A DNA stretch of 16,991 nucleotides from JBMNSK01 sp050945155 (GTDB taxonomy: Bacteria; Actinomycetota; Coriobacteriia; Coriobacteriales; Eggerthellaceae). Location: assembly GCA_050945155.1 (NCBI GenBank), contig JBMNSK010000029.1:1-16991 (forward strand), read 5' to 3'. The position numbers and the translations under genes were made by a program. Within the stretch, counting starts at the first letter, position 1, and each line of letters starts with the position of its first letter. The notes beneath the pieces are model-generated. The model was not told where the DNA came from. It saw nothing but the letters and a program-made list of their open reading frames with translations, and did not search any database. This document shows, in pieces, positions 5,869 through 14,500 of the stretch.

Positions 5869-6291
5869 TTATTCAGGTGCCTCAGTGGAGCTTGCCTTGG
5901 CGTCATTGTTAAGTACGAAGGTAATGTTATCGCTATCTCCCTGGGTTAAGGTGAGCTTGTCGCCATCAAGGCTTAAATCAAAGTCCTCTCCGCCAATTGA
6001 TGCTTTTCCTGTAGTAGCATCAGTTGCTTCCCAGGTGCCATCAAGAATTTCACCAAAAGCATCGAGGGAGGCGCTGTCTTCTGTCAGGGTAAGTACAATA
6101 TTCAGATCCATACTACGCATGAAGTCCATCATGCTGGAATCATATTCCTCACCTTCAATTACTGCTGACTCAGCTTCCCATTTTCCAATGAAATTTTTAG
6201 TGTTATCTTCTGATCCACCACCACTGCTGCATCCTACAAGAGCAAAGCAGAGTATAGACATAGCAAAAATTGCAACTAGTAATTTTTTCAT
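5869..6291 (-). CDS. Putative small lipoprotein with a lipocalin-like beta domain
   Basis: A 140-residue exported lipoprotein. MKKLLVAIFAMSILCFALVG precedes Cys21 in an L-V-G-C lipobox and is followed by a SSGGGSEDN linker. The mature part alternates short beta-like stretches: FIGKWEAES (34-42), LNIVLTLTEDSASLDAFG (63-80), ILDGTWEATD (82-91), ASIGGEDFDLSLDGDKLTLT (97-116), then ITFVLNND. The repeated G-x-W-E-A and L-x-L-x-x-D pattern resembles lipocalin-like Gram-positive lipoproteins that measure residual ligand or envelope state; function is unknown. An alternative ATG at 6300 gives MLTMKK; neither start has a strong ribosome site. It follows the SPFH gene by 65 bp on the same strand, so the two are probably cotranscribed and end at the hairpin near 5700. 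Confidence 0.75.
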   Translation of the reverse strand: MKKLLVAIFAMSILCFALVGCSSGGGSEDNTKNFIGKWEAESAVIEGEEYDSSMMDFMRSMDLNIVLTLTEDSASLDAFGEILDGTWEATDATTGKASIGGEDFDLSLDGDKLTLTQGDSDNITFVLNNDAKASSTEAPE

Positions 6292-6356
6292 CGTTAACAT
6301 CTCTTTTCTCTTTGTACTCAATTTATCCGTTTATGTAAGCGTTGCTAATACGTTCA

Positions 6357-7295
6357 TTAATTCGCTCGAGCTGCCCTCCTTTCGCGGTGTGGGTTTGAAA
6401 GGTCCGCGCTTTGAGCAGCGGTTATGTCTGCAGCAGCCATCTTGGAGCCCCGCATAGTCCCAGCGGACTGCTGGAACTCGGTTTCCTTCTCGGCTTCTTG
6501 TGCTGCAGAAATCAAATTGATGGTGAACATGGCAATCTCCGTGCCGCGTGTTTCTCTCCACTTGTTGGAGAGGACGTCATTGAGTGCGTCGGTGAGTTTA
6601 CTACTGTGTTCGGGTATCGCACTGTAGCGGATACCCATATCTGAAAGTTTGGCAAGCGCCGGCCGCAATGCAGCTAGCACTTCACTGGTAAGTTGCGCAT
6701 CGATGAGATTGCGGGTATAGGCATCTTCAATATCTCCGCAAACATTTTTATAGAAAAGAATCGGATCTGCGAGTCTGTATGAGTACTCGCCGTTGCAGTG
6801 CAAAGCTATATCGGTATCACGGCCAAGGTTAGCGTCGGCAATATGAAAGGGGATAGCGCTATCGGTTTCGTATGTATTTCCAGGCATTTCTTTGGTGTTA
6901 AAGAAGTAGATAAGCTGGTCTTTTGTAGGTTTTCCGCTGAGCGTGAAACGCTTACTCATCTTTGAAAAGGATTCCCCAGTTTTCTCAGAAAGCTTACCGT
7001 AGAAAATCGTAGGTTCGGCGCTGGCGTCAAAAATGAAATCGCCGGGCTCTGCGCATACTTCAACTATTTCACCTTGCTCGACAATAATCATGCATTGCCC
7101 ATCTTTAACGGTAATAATCGATCCGTCTGAAACGATATTCTCAGCTTCCTGCGTATTGGGGCTGCGTCTATCGGCACGCTTTATTCCTTTTGCGACCAGC
7201 GTGTCCGCGTCAAGGGACTCGCAAGAGAAGTAGGCGCGCCACGAATCCGCCAGCACGCCGCCGGCCGCTCCCGCTCCTACCTTCAAAAGTCCCAT
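6357..7295 (-). CDS. SPFH-domain protein (COG4260/YdjI-like), apparently without the zinc-ribbon tail
   Basis: A 312-residue protein. The ATG at 7295 has AAAGGA at 6-nt spacing, which is preferred over the frame start at 7316. The N-terminus MGLLKVGAGAAGGVLADSWR, then I-V-x-D-G-S-x-I-x-V-K-D-G-Q (54-67), EPGDFIFD (83-90), a long P-I-F-Y-K-N strand/helix (178-184) and a helical GTEIAMFTINLISAAQEAEK region (251-270) match the SPFH family often named virion-core-like or YdjI. Known members oligomerise at membranes or on envelope stress. They normally continue with a glycine/glutamine-rich segment and one or two C-x-x-C zinc ribbons. Here the protein ends ...NPHRERRAARAN about 20 residues after QSAGTMRGSKMAA, and no C-x-x-C can be found downstream in any frame. 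It looks C-terminally truncated, though possibly still functional in oligomerisation. Confidence 0.8.
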   Translation of the reverse strand: MGLLKVGAGAAGGVLADSWRAYFSCESLDADTLVAKGIKRADRRSPNTQEAENIVSDGSIITVKDGQCMIIVEQGEIVEVCAEPGDFIFDASAEPTIFYGKLSEKTGESFSKMSKRFTLSGKPTKDQLIYFFNTKEMPGNTYETDSAIPFHIADANLGRDTDIALHCNGEYSYRLADPILFYKNVCGDIEDAYTRNLIDAQLTSEVLAALRPALAKLSDMGIRYSAIPEHSSKLTDALNDVLSNKWRETRGTEIAMFTINLISAAQEAEKETEFQQSAGTMRGSKMAAADITAAQSADLSNPHRERRAARAN

Positions 7296-7696
7296 TTCCG
7301 ATCCTTTCACGAGCAACTAGATAGTTGCGATTGGTTCGAAAAATCTAACTCCAGCTTTCCGAGCTAAATACTCCTCGGGCAACATTGAACGCCGTAAACT
7401 TGCAGCACTATGCCGTACTTAGGCGCACTTACATCGCTTAGCTGTATGCGCAATGAGTCATATGATTTTCGCAGCCGTTATATGGAAGTCTTTCATTTGC
7501 GGGTATGAACTGAAACACCCTTAGGGCCCAAAATATGCTGTTTAGTGAGGACTGAGGTCTCAATTCCGCAGTCCTGCAACCTGTTGAAAACGAAAAGGGG
7601 AGCGACACGATGTTTTCGTGTGTTACCTGGAAAGTAGTAATGAAATACTGCTTGGAAATAAATGAGGGGGCGTGCCCTAATCTGCCGCTATTGCTG
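7296..7696. other. Gene-free stretch between the SPFH gene and the response-regulator gene
   Basis: About 400 bases lie upstream of the SPFH gene and downstream of the response-regulator gene (both minus strand). An inverted repeat AGGACTG/CAGTCCT (7548-7554, 7569-7575) and a smaller hairpin ACACGA/TCGTGT (near 7605-7621) could contribute to termination of the signalling operon, but neither has a clear T-run. Weak open frames on both strands show no family motif or ribosome site and are not called. Confidence 0.4.
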
Positions 7697-8347
7697 CTAT
7701 TGTTCGGCGTTTTCTTTAGGTTCGATATCTTTGCTGTTCTCATTCAAGCCGGGCACAATATAGCCGCTAGATACGGCGTGGACTGCAAGCTTAAGAATGC
7801 TGTCATACCCTGTCTTCGCGAGGATTTCGGAAATACGTCTTTTAACTGTTCCCTCACTTACGTAGAGTTTGGCAGCAATTTCTTTGCGCGATCTTGTTTC
7901 ACATACAAGGCGAAGTATCTCAATTTCTTCCTTGTTTAAAGGAATAGTTTCGCTTAGAGCCCGCTTGTGCGGGAATGTGCAATACCCGTCCATGGTTGAC
8001 CGCAAAACATTGACCAGTTCATCTGTGCCGATATTTTTGTAAACAAAGCTGTCGACTCCAGCCTGCTGAGCCTGTTCAACAAAGGTGATTTCGGGCATAC
8101 CGGTCATGATAACGACTCGGATATCAGGATAGACATCTTTTATATGCTTTGCAGCAACGATGCCGCTCGATCCGTTATCTGTACAGACATCCATGAGAAC
8201 AAGGTCGGCGTCATGAGCCTCGACGAGGTCCAATGCTTCTGCTGCATCAGAGGCCTTTGCCACAACGTCCATGTCGTGCTCGTCGTTGATGGCGTGCGCA
8301 AGGGAATCCCTCAACATTGTCTGATCTTCGATGACAACTATTCTCAT
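7697..8347 (-). CDS. NarL/FixJ-type response regulator (LuxR HTH output)
   Basis: A 216-residue cytosolic regulator. The ATG at 8347 has GAGGAG at 6-nt spacing. The receiver domain (1-120) has acidic pocket E7/D8, phospho-acceptor D53 in LVLMDV, T82 in VIMTGM and K104 in SFVYKN, so all switch residues are present. The LuxR helix-turn-helix follows: LNKEEIEILRLVCETRSRKE (about 137-156), then IAAKLYVSEGTVKRRISEIL (157-176). The last 25 residues are charged. It is the third gene of a minus-strand operon with two sensor genes, 63 bp after the second. In such systems the HisKA_3 kinase phosphorylates the aspartate and the dimer activates target promoters. Targets are unknown; the nearby lipoprotein and SPFH genes are candidates by proximity only. 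Confidence 0.92.
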   Translation of the reverse strand: MRIVVIEDQTMLRDSLAHAINDEHDMDVVAKASDAAEALDLVEAHDADLVLMDVCTDNGSSGIVAAKHIKDVYPDIRVVIMTGMPEITFVEQAQQAGVDSFVYKNIGTDELVNVLRSTMDGYCTFPHKRALSETIPLNKEEIEILRLVCETRSRKEIAAKLYVSEGTVKRRISEILAKTGYDSILKLAVHAVSSGYIVPGLNENSKDIEPKENAEQ

Positions 8348-8410
8348 GCCATTCTCCTCAAATCTATCGGCATCTTAATCCAGCAGATGCTCATCTAGCC
8401 CCCAAAATTC

Positions 8411-9862
8411 TTAATTTTTCTGGTTGACTTGCTCAAACCTTGCGCAAACTCGGTACCTTGGACGAGTAATAATCGTTAAGTTTCCCCGTGCCATTTTGGC
8501 GGTGTGGCGCATGCCGGCAATGCCAGACCCCTCTATTATCGATGACGGTGAAGGCGCGCCATCGTTTTGGATGGTGAGCTCTACCACGTTTGTTTTCCCG
8601 TCTTTAAGAGTGGAGGATTCAATCGTTGCCTTTACCAGCAGGGCCTGGGCATGTCTTACGGCATTGGTTGCAGATTCTCGTATGATGGCAGCAATGGCAG
8701 CCGCTACTTTCTTATCATTGGGAAGCTTACCCTCAACAACAAGTTCGACACCTATGGTTGTAAGCGCAGACTTAAGTGACGCAAGTTCGATTGCCGGATT
8801 GGGATCTGTGGGAGGGCGGAGGTCGTCGAGAATTCCATTGAGTAGGGGCCGCATCTTTTGGATGGACTCGTTCGAAACATTGTCTTCTTCCAAAAGACGA
8901 TGCATCATGGACAACCTCTGTCCAATAACGTCGTGCACGCGAGATCTCATGCGCAGCATTGCCTGAGTCTCAGCAACCGTATTGAGCGCATATATCGATT
9001 TGGCTATGTCAGTTCCTGCTTTATTAAGCTTTTTGTTGGCTGCTTTTATTTTCTTTGCGAGCTGTGCCTCTTCCGTAATGTCATAGGCAATTACGCGTAA
9101 ACACTTGATGTGGCGTAGTGTGGTTTCGTCTAAAACGAACAGACCATATGTACCGTCCGGGAGCTCGATGCTTACGTTTTTTGATGGCAGGTCAACGGGG
9201 TTTTCCTGCAATGGGGTGCCATTGGCAAGGAGAATCTTCTTCACCTCATTTGCATCTGACAGGTCAGTGGGTAATTCAAGCTTATTGAGGTAATAGCGCA
9301 TACTGTCATTGAGAAGCAGCACGTTACCATGCATATCCGCGCACAGAATTCCTTCCGGAAACTTCTTAATCAATTCCACAATTGAAAGCTGTGTCATATG
9401 GGTTTTGGTGTAGTTGATATCGTGTACGAACATGTTTACGTCTCTGCAGAGGAAGTAAATTGCGTCGATGATTATTATCGGAATTATCGGATTGGAAAGA
9501 AAAGCAACCGAAGAGGGAACAGAACAAACTAGCAAAACAAAGTCGGCAACAATTGTTGCGCTCGGCTTTTTAACGAATGCAAATATGGCATACGCCGCAA
9601 TGGCGCCATTGAGCCATAAAAGCTCATGCATCTGGATAGCAAGCGACCCTATGACAAACGGATGAACTCCAAACGCTATTAAGCTAGGAAGAACTAGATG
9701 TACCACAATAAGCGCTTCATAAATTACGCGTGCACTGGCCCAACCTCGTCCCTGGCGCATTCTAAGCAAAAAGGTATGCGCAACTTGTATGACTACCAAG
9801 CAGAGGTATATAACGCCTGCAATAACAATCTCAATGTCGCCGAGCCCATAAAAGAGGTTCAT
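8411..9862 (-). CDS. Membrane sensor histidine kinase with PAS-like domain (HisKA_3/NarX type)
   Basis: A 483-residue inner-membrane kinase. The ATG at 9862 has AGGGG about 8 nt upstream and lies 1 nt after the stop of the preceding sensor gene, so the two are probably translationally coupled; the longer frame overlapping that gene is not used. Hydrophobic segments at about 10-34, 45-67, 68-98, 102-122 and 124-140 form the sensor. A PAS-like domain spans about 160-265 (FPEGILCADMHGNVLLLNDS). The dimerisation box has H310 in RSRVHDVIGQRLSMM, the N box is RESATN (395-400) and the G box is GSGIAGM (445-451), so ATP-binding and phosphotransfer residues look intact. It is the likely phosphodonor for the LuxR regulator encoded next. 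The membrane region contains little extracytoplasmic sequence, so a ligand within the membrane or delivered by the partner sensor is plausible. Confidence 0.9.
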   Translation of the reverse strand: MNLFYGLGDIEIVIAGVIYLCLVVIQVAHTFLLRMRQGRGWASARVIYEALIVVHLVLPSLIAFGVHPFVIGSLAIQMHELLWLNGAIAAYAIFAFVKKPSATIVADFVLLVCSVPSSVAFLSNPIIPIIIIDAIYFLCRDVNMFVHDINYTKTHMTQLSIVELIKKFPEGILCADMHGNVLLLNDSMRYYLNKLELPTDLSDANEVKKILLANGTPLQENPVDLPSKNVSIELPDGTYGLFVLDETTLRHIKCLRVIAYDITEEAQLAKKIKAANKKLNKAGTDIAKSIYALNTVAETQAMLRMRSRVHDVIGQRLSMMHRLLEEDNVSNESIQKMRPLLNGILDDLRPPTDPNPAIELASLKSALTTIGVELVVEGKLPNDKKVAAAIAAIIRESATNAVRHAQALLVKATIESSTLKDGKTNVVELTIQNDGAPSPSSIIEGSGIAGMRHTAKMARGNLTIITRPRYRVCARFEQVNQKN

Positions 9863-9863
9863 C

Positions 9864-11474
9864 TTATTTCCCCTCTCTGTGCCGGATAGCGACAACGAGC
9901 TTCGCCGAACCCTGCGTTGCTTCAATGCGGTACATGACGTTTCGCTTGCCGAGCGAATTATCGAGGTCAGTGTGCCACTTGTTCCAGAAGTCCTTCTCTT
10001 CCGGTTCGCACTCGAGAAGAGCACGCAATTCTATGGTGTCGCTTCTGTTGTCAGACAGAAAAAGCATGATAGTGGCATTCTTGCAAGAAAACGACTTAAT
10101 GATGAAGTCGTAGAGGCAGTCGTAAAAGGTGTTAATCTCGTCTGCCGAAAGCGGCGTTTTGGTTTCGACGAGCGCGGCGCAGTCAATTCCGGTTGACCGC
10201 AAATCACCCGCTGTCTCATTCAGAATGACGTTTAACCGCGCTGCGTTGAAGTCTTCATTATCGTTGCGCGAAAGAATAAGACTTCCCTTGCGCTTGCAAT
10301 AACCAACAAGGATTCGCGCGAGCCCGAAAAGCCTTAAACGTTCGGCGTGGTTCTCTTCATCTGAAATGCCTTCTGCCTCGTCCAACAGCTCGCCAATTTT
10401 CTTTACCATCTCGCTGAGAGACGACTCAATCTGCGCGAGTAAATCGCGCTCGAATTCAGCCTGTCGAAGGGAAGAGTCAATATTGCGCTCACGTTTGAGG
10501 ATTTCGTATTGGTGCATAAGTGCGTTGTTAATCTGTGTAAGTTCTCTGGTTGAGTTGTTCACTACGCTCTTATCTTCGACGAGCATCGCATACCCTCCAG
10601 CGATTTGCTGAAAACGTAGTGTTTTGTCAGGGGTTGAGTTGTCCGTGAAGGAAGACTCGCCGGGATGATTTGCAAGAATCTTTTGAACTTTTGCCTCGGT
10701 CTTGCTGTCGACATTGTGGCTTTTTGTGGCGTCAATTACCTTGCCTTCTTGAGAAAGAAGTTGGATATCAAGGGGAAGACCATAAAACGTATCCTTGTAC
10801 CAAAGAAAAGATGGGAGAAGTCCAAAGTCAAGACACAGTTCGATGGCAATCGAAATAAAAATTACGAAGAATAAGGAGAAGTTCGTCGTGAAAAAGATTT
10901 TGACTTTCAGGATGTAGAACACAGAAAACAGTGCGCCTATTGCAAGAAGAGTAATAAGGAAAGCTATGCCTTGTCTGAGTTTTTTCTTGGATGAAAACGC
11001 AAGGATTCCAATAAAACTCAAGAACATGACGAGGATAGCAGAGGCACCAACCCAGTACAGAGGGCCGTAGTGGTAGGAAGTTCCCCAGTCTAATAAGGAG
11101 AATTCAAAAACAAATGCCAGGTGATGTATGTTGTTTGTTAAGAATAGAAGGGCAAGGGCACCGCACAATGTGTAAATTGCTGATTCCAGCTTTTTTATAG
11201 CTGGACGTTGTTCAAGAGATGAGGCGCGAAACGCCATTGACAAGCAAACTGCCGGTATGAAGAGCATAGGTGTGTAGTACAGATACCAAACGATTGATGA
11301 AGCAAACGGGGAATCTAGAGAGTATTTAACAAGTACAAGAATGAGCCAAAGGATAAGGAGACCGTCAAGTACTATGAGCTGGCGGCGGATTTTGCGATCC
11401 GAGCATCGATAATAAAGCGACGCTCCCCATACAGCCAACAGGAGAATGTAGGCTATCATCGGTCCCTTGGTCAT
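9864..11474 (-). CDS. Seven-helix sensor with degenerate histidine-kinase region
   Basis: A 536-residue membrane protein. The ATG at 11474 has AAGGAAGG about 9 nt upstream; ATG 11459 with AAGGG is an alternative. About seven hydrophobic segments lie in 6-22, 34-50, 60-82, 98-115, 137-160, 168-190 and 196-215, as in 7TM sensor kinases. A PAS-like segment (230-305) and a coiled helix (310-365) follow. Where the phospho-histidine box is expected the sequence is RDLLAQIESSLSEM (343-356) with no histidine, and the ATPase region (440-530) lacks a recognisable N box or G box (DCLYDFIIKSFSCKNA, 452-467). It therefore looks catalytically dead. It is directly coupled to the competent kinase downstream. 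A signal-input or heterodimer partner role is inferred; alternatively the fold uses residues I cannot recognise. Confidence 0.8.
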   Translation of the reverse strand: MTKGPMIAYILLLAVWGASLYYRCSDRKIRRQLIVLDGLLILWLILVLVKYSLDSPFASSIVWYLYYTPMLFIPAVCLSMAFRASSLEQRPAIKKLESAIYTLCGALALLFLTNNIHHLAFVFEFSLLDWGTSYHYGPLYWVGASAILVMFLSFIGILAFSSKKKLRQGIAFLITLLAIGALFSVFYILKVKIFFTTNFSLFFVIFISIAIELCLDFGLLPSFLWYKDTFYGLPLDIQLLSQEGKVIDATKSHNVDSKTEAKVQKILANHPGESSFTDNSTPDKTLRFQQIAGGYAMLVEDKSVVNNSTRELTQINNALMHQYEILKRERNIDSSLRQAEFERDLLAQIESSLSEMVKKIGELLDEAEGISDEENHAERLRLFGLARILVGYCKRKGSLILSRNDNEDFNAARLNVILNETAGDLRSTGIDCAALVETKTPLSADEINTFYDCLYDFIIKSFSCKNATIMLFLSDNRSDTIELRALLECEPEEKDFWNKWHTDLDNSLGKRNVMYRIEATQGSAKLVVAIRHREGK

Positions 11475-11585
11475 GAAAAAATGCCTTCCTTAGTGGGAGC
11501 GATTACACCTCGCCACGTATACTGGTTTCTAATATATTACTTTTTTCGCTGAACAATCCTTCGTGTTCCAGAATGAGTTATACAC

Positions 11586-11620
11586 AACAACCCAGCGGCT
11601 CATAGTAACGCTGGGCTGTT
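11586..11620 (-). terminator. Hairpin after the BLIP-like lipoprotein gene
   Basis: A 12-bp stem AACAACCCAGCG/CGCTGGGCTGTT with one mismatch and an 11-nt loop. On the minus strand it is followed by a T/G-rich stretch and lies 77 bp after the lipoprotein stop. The remaining 11475-11585 bases should hold the promoter of the signalling operon; no clear consensus pair was found. Confidence 0.55.
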
Positions 11621-11696
11621 ACTTGGTTTGTGCAGCTAGGCACCGATTACGAAAGCGCAGATTGAGAGTTTATGACGGGGCCTCTCACAAAATCGG

Positions 11697-12116
11697 TTAC
11701 TCAAGCCATATCTGATTCCAGCCGAAATAAGTCCAGCCGTCATCGTTTTTTCTCATCAAGATGCCAAGTCTTGGATCTCTGGTGTCATCTGCCATCCAAG
11801 TGAACACGCGCATTGTCCCATCTGCATTAAAGGTGGCGCTATTTGGGTCGACGCCAAATTTAGCGTACACCTCTTCGAAGGTCATATCGGTGGACCACTC
11901 AAGGTCTTTTACTTCTGCATAGATTGATTTCAAGTCGTCCGTGGAGAGGGGTTTTTCGGTGGACATTTCGTAGGGCGTGTTAGCTTCAGCCGTTGCTGGG
12001 TTAATGCCATATTTCCAATAAAGCTCATCCATACTTGGAGTGCCGCTTAAACTGCAGCCGGCAAGGCAGAAAATCAAGGCTGTGAACACGAGTGATAGGG
12101 CGAGGGTCTTTTTCAT
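11697..12116 (-). CDS. Putative lipoprotein with two YWKYGINP-like repeats (BLIP/SmpA-like)
   Basis: A 139-residue lipoprotein. The ATG at 12116 has AAGGAAGGG just upstream. The signal MKKTLALSLVFTALIFCLAG leads to Cys21 (L-A-G-C). The mature part holds two related units, MDELYWKYGINPATAEANT (29-47) and FEEVYAKFGVDPNSATFNA (80-98), separated by an acidic linker. The second is followed by RVFTWMADD and WTYFGWNQIW. A helix beginning T-x-E-E-V-Y-x-K-x-G followed by strands with W and F is the pattern of the BLIP/SmpA/OmlA-like fold (DUF3862-type); that is a resemblance, not a verified hit. It lies 145 bp after the OtsAB gene on the same strand. Its upstream region is a duplicate of the OtsAB leader, so it may share its regulation. 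Function unknown. Confidence 0.75.
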   Translation of the reverse strand: MKKTLALSLVFTALIFCLAGCSLSGTPSMDELYWKYGINPATAEANTPYEMSTEKPLSTDDLKSIYAEVKDLEWSTDMTFEEVYAKFGVDPNSATFNADGTMRVFTWMADDTRDPRLGILMRKNDDGWTYFGWNQIWLE

Positions 12117-12194
12117 ATTGCCCTTCCTTTTGTTTTGACTGCAGCGCAGCCTGTCTGCAGGTGTCCGCGCAAGTATCTCATGCACATGTTCTCT

Positions 12195-12280
12195 TTCGTG
12201 CCCTTTATGCATATGGACTAAGACAGAAGAGGAACAAGATGCATGTGCTTACGGTGTCATTTTATCGTAATGCGCAGGTC
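12195..12280. repeat. Duplicated leader, copy upstream of the lipoprotein gene
   Basis: This segment aligns with 14501-14586 over 86 bases with few or no gaps (about three quarters identical by eye): TTCGTGCC(C/T)TTTAT, CATAT, ACAGAA, CAAGAT and TGTCATT...GTAATGCG are shared. On the minus strand it contains TTGTTC followed 16-17 bp later by CATATGCATAAA, a possible promoter. Its distal end overlaps the last codons of OtsAB (stop at 12262-12264). Confidence 0.65.
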
Positions 12281-14487
12281 GCGAGCGAGGAGAGAAGTTC
12301 ACGCATCTGTGAATGGTCCCGCACGGCCCAATGCGCCTGAGTTGGACCCATGCCTACTTTTACAGTCCAGGCATCATCCGGCGCTGTACGGAACATATCT
12401 TCATCAGTTGTGTCATCTCCCGCGACGAGGAAAAAGCCGATATCATCACGTGAGAACCATCGGTATGCCGCCGAACCCTTGTCCACGTTTGCTGGTTTAA
12501 TCTCGACTATTTTGTTTCCGAAAGCAAGCTGTAGGCCCAGGTCTCCAACAAAATCGGTGAGATTTGCGCGCAGTTCTGCCACACGGCGCTCAGCCAGCTC
12601 GCGGCTGCAAGCGCGGTAGTGCCATACAAGTGAGTAATCCTTTTCTTCGAGAAGAGATCCTGGAGTTCGGTCAACGAAACTTTGCAAGATGCCTCTAATA
12701 CGCGGCATCCATGCGTTATCGAGGGGCGTAAGCATCGACCAGGTATTCGTATGGCAGTCCTTAAGCCATGCGCCATGCTCGCTGACCAGGTCGATATTAA
12801 GGTTTGAAAACCATGCATCTAGGGTCTCTTTATCACGCCCTGATAAAAGTACGACCTCGTTTTCCGGGTCGTGGGCAAGAGTTGCAAGCAGCTCAAGCAA
12901 TTCGTTGTCGGGGGCTGTGGAGGTGGGGTCTGCCGCAAAGGGAACCAGCGTACCGTCGTAATCGAGCAATAGCGCGCGCTTTTTCCCTTGTGAACCAGCG
13001 CTTATAAAGGAGTCGCAAATCTGTGTCTTAAGAGTAGATCCTATGAGATGCGCGTTAGAAGCTTCTTGTGCAATGCGTACCTGATTCAGCGCGGAGAGGA
13101 ACTCACTTGCCCAGCGTGCGGAAGTGTAGCGTGCAAGTCTTTTCTGCATCAGGGCATTGCGGCGTTGCTGTTCGTCTTTGGGCATAGTGAGCGCGCGATG
13201 CATCGACTCCACAAGCGAGTCGCGGTCAAACGGGTTTACAAGCAGTGCTTCACTTAATTCGCCTGCCGCACCCGCCATTTCGGAAAGAACCAGCACGCCG
13301 TCAGAACAATCATGTACGGCAAGGTATTCCTTGCACACTAAATTCATGCCGTCTCGAAGCGGAGTTACAAGCATGACATCGCTTGCCCGATAGGAAGCAC
13401 AGAGCTCATCAAAGGCAAGAGAGCGGTAGTAATAGCGTACGGGATTCCAGTGCGGCTCAGCATATTTGCCATTAACGCGCCCGACGAGCTCATCAACAGA
13501 ACGCTTAAGCTTGGCATAGGACGAAACGCTCTCACGCGAGGGAACAATAATGAGATTCAACTGAACGCGGCCAATCCATTCGGGATAGCGTTCCAGGAAC
13601 GCATCATAGGCACGCAGGAGCTCGGGCACTCCCTTCGTATAGTCGAGGCGGCCGACAGAAAACATGGTTTTCAAGTTATTGGTTCCGCGCGAAATGATAG
13701 AAAGCTTATCTTTATCCTCGTTTGAACCAACGGCTCGTTTGCTCTGCTGTGCATACTTGTCATAGTTGATACCAAGCGAGAATACGTCGGCGCGAACAAT
13801 CCTGCCGTCTTCGAGAAGCGACCCCATGTGATTGTCCATACCTAATGCACGCGCACAGCCTGAGAGGAAGTGGCGTACATAGTCGTAAGTGTGAAAGCCC
13901 ACCAGATCAGCACCGAGCATGCCGGTGAGTACTTCAGCTCGTTGGGGGAGCATGCGGAATGTTTCATAGTCGGGGAAGGGAATATGCAAGAAAAAGCCAA
14001 TGAGCGCGTTCGGCAGTTTCTCGCGTAGCATCTGCGGCAAAAGCAACAGGTGGTAGTCGTGTACCCAAATAATGTCGTCAGGTTCTGCAAGTGAAACAAC
14101 CGCGTCACAGAATTTGCGATTGACCTGCACATATACTTCCCATGCATCAGAATCAAAGCGTGCATACTGCGGGAAGTCGTGAAAAAGCGGCCATATTACT
14201 GAATTGGCGAACTGTTCGTAAAAGCCACGCTGCTCTTCCTTGGAAAGATAGACAGGAAAGCAGCGTCGTGCCGCGAGGTCTCGGTCATATTGCTTGGCGG
14301 CTTCAGCGCCTTTTTCTGAAATGGGTAGATCCGAAGAGCCAACCCACAGACTTGTTTCTTGAGAGTGAAGTTGCCCGAGTGCCGAGGCAAGCCCGCCTGA
14401 GCTTGGAGCGAGGTGTTTTTGGCCCGCTTTGTCGGTGTTGAGGTGCACGGGCAACCTGTTTGCAACAATTATCGTGTGACGTTTCAT
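12262..14487 (-). CDS. otsA-otsB fusion: Fused trehalose-6-phosphate synthase/trehalose-phosphatase
   Basis: A 741-residue cytosolic bifunctional enzyme: UDP-glucose (or another NDP-glucose) plus glucose-6-phosphate to trehalose-6-phosphate, then dephosphorylation to trehalose. The ATG at 14487 has a G-rich ribosome site (AAGGGGG) about 8 nt upstream. The GT20 synthase (1-470) shows VANRLPVHL (8-16), GGLASAL (31-37), WVHDYHLLLLPQMLRE (141-156), FFLHIPFPDYETFRMLP (165-181), VGRLDYTKGVPE (278-289) and TPLRDGMNLVCKEYLA (375-390). The HAD phosphatase (about 500-741) shows LLLDYDGT with D509 and D511, LLSGRD (547-552), GNKIVEIKPANVDKG (657-671) and AGDDTTDEDMF (689-699). All key motifs of both domains are present. 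Trehalose protects against osmotic and desiccation stress. It is transcribed toward the BLIP-like lipoprotein, and both carry the duplicated leader. Confidence 0.96.
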   Translation of the reverse strand: MKRHTIIVANRLPVHLNTDKAGQKHLAPSSGGLASALGQLHSQETSLWVGSSDLPISEKGAEAAKQYDRDLAARRCFPVYLSKEEQRGFYEQFANSVIWPLFHDFPQYARFDSDAWEVYVQVNRKFCDAVVSLAEPDDIIWVHDYHLLLLPQMLREKLPNALIGFFLHIPFPDYETFRMLPQRAEVLTGMLGADLVGFHTYDYVRHFLSGCARALGMDNHMGSLLEDGRIVRADVFSLGINYDKYAQQSKRAVGSNEDKDKLSIISRGTNNLKTMFSVGRLDYTKGVPELLRAYDAFLERYPEWIGRVQLNLIIVPSRESVSSYAKLKRSVDELVGRVNGKYAEPHWNPVRYYYRSLAFDELCASYRASDVMLVTPLRDGMNLVCKEYLAVHDCSDGVLVLSEMAGAAGELSEALLVNPFDRDSLVESMHRALTMPKDEQQRRNALMQKRLARYTSARWASEFLSALNQVRIAQEASNAHLIGSTLKTQICDSFISAGSQGKKRALLLDYDGTLVPFAADPTSTAPDNELLELLATLAHDPENEVVLLSGRDKETLDAWFSNLNIDLVSEHGAWLKDCHTNTWSMLTPLDNAWMPRIRGILQSFVDRTPGSLLEEKDYSLVWHYRACSRELAERRVAELRANLTDFVGDLGLQLAFGNKIVEIKPANVDKGSAAYRWFSRDDIGFFLVAGDDTTDEDMFRTAPDDAWTVKVGMGPTQAHWAVRDHSQMRELLSSLATCALR

Positions 14488-14500
14488 ACAGGTGTCCCCC

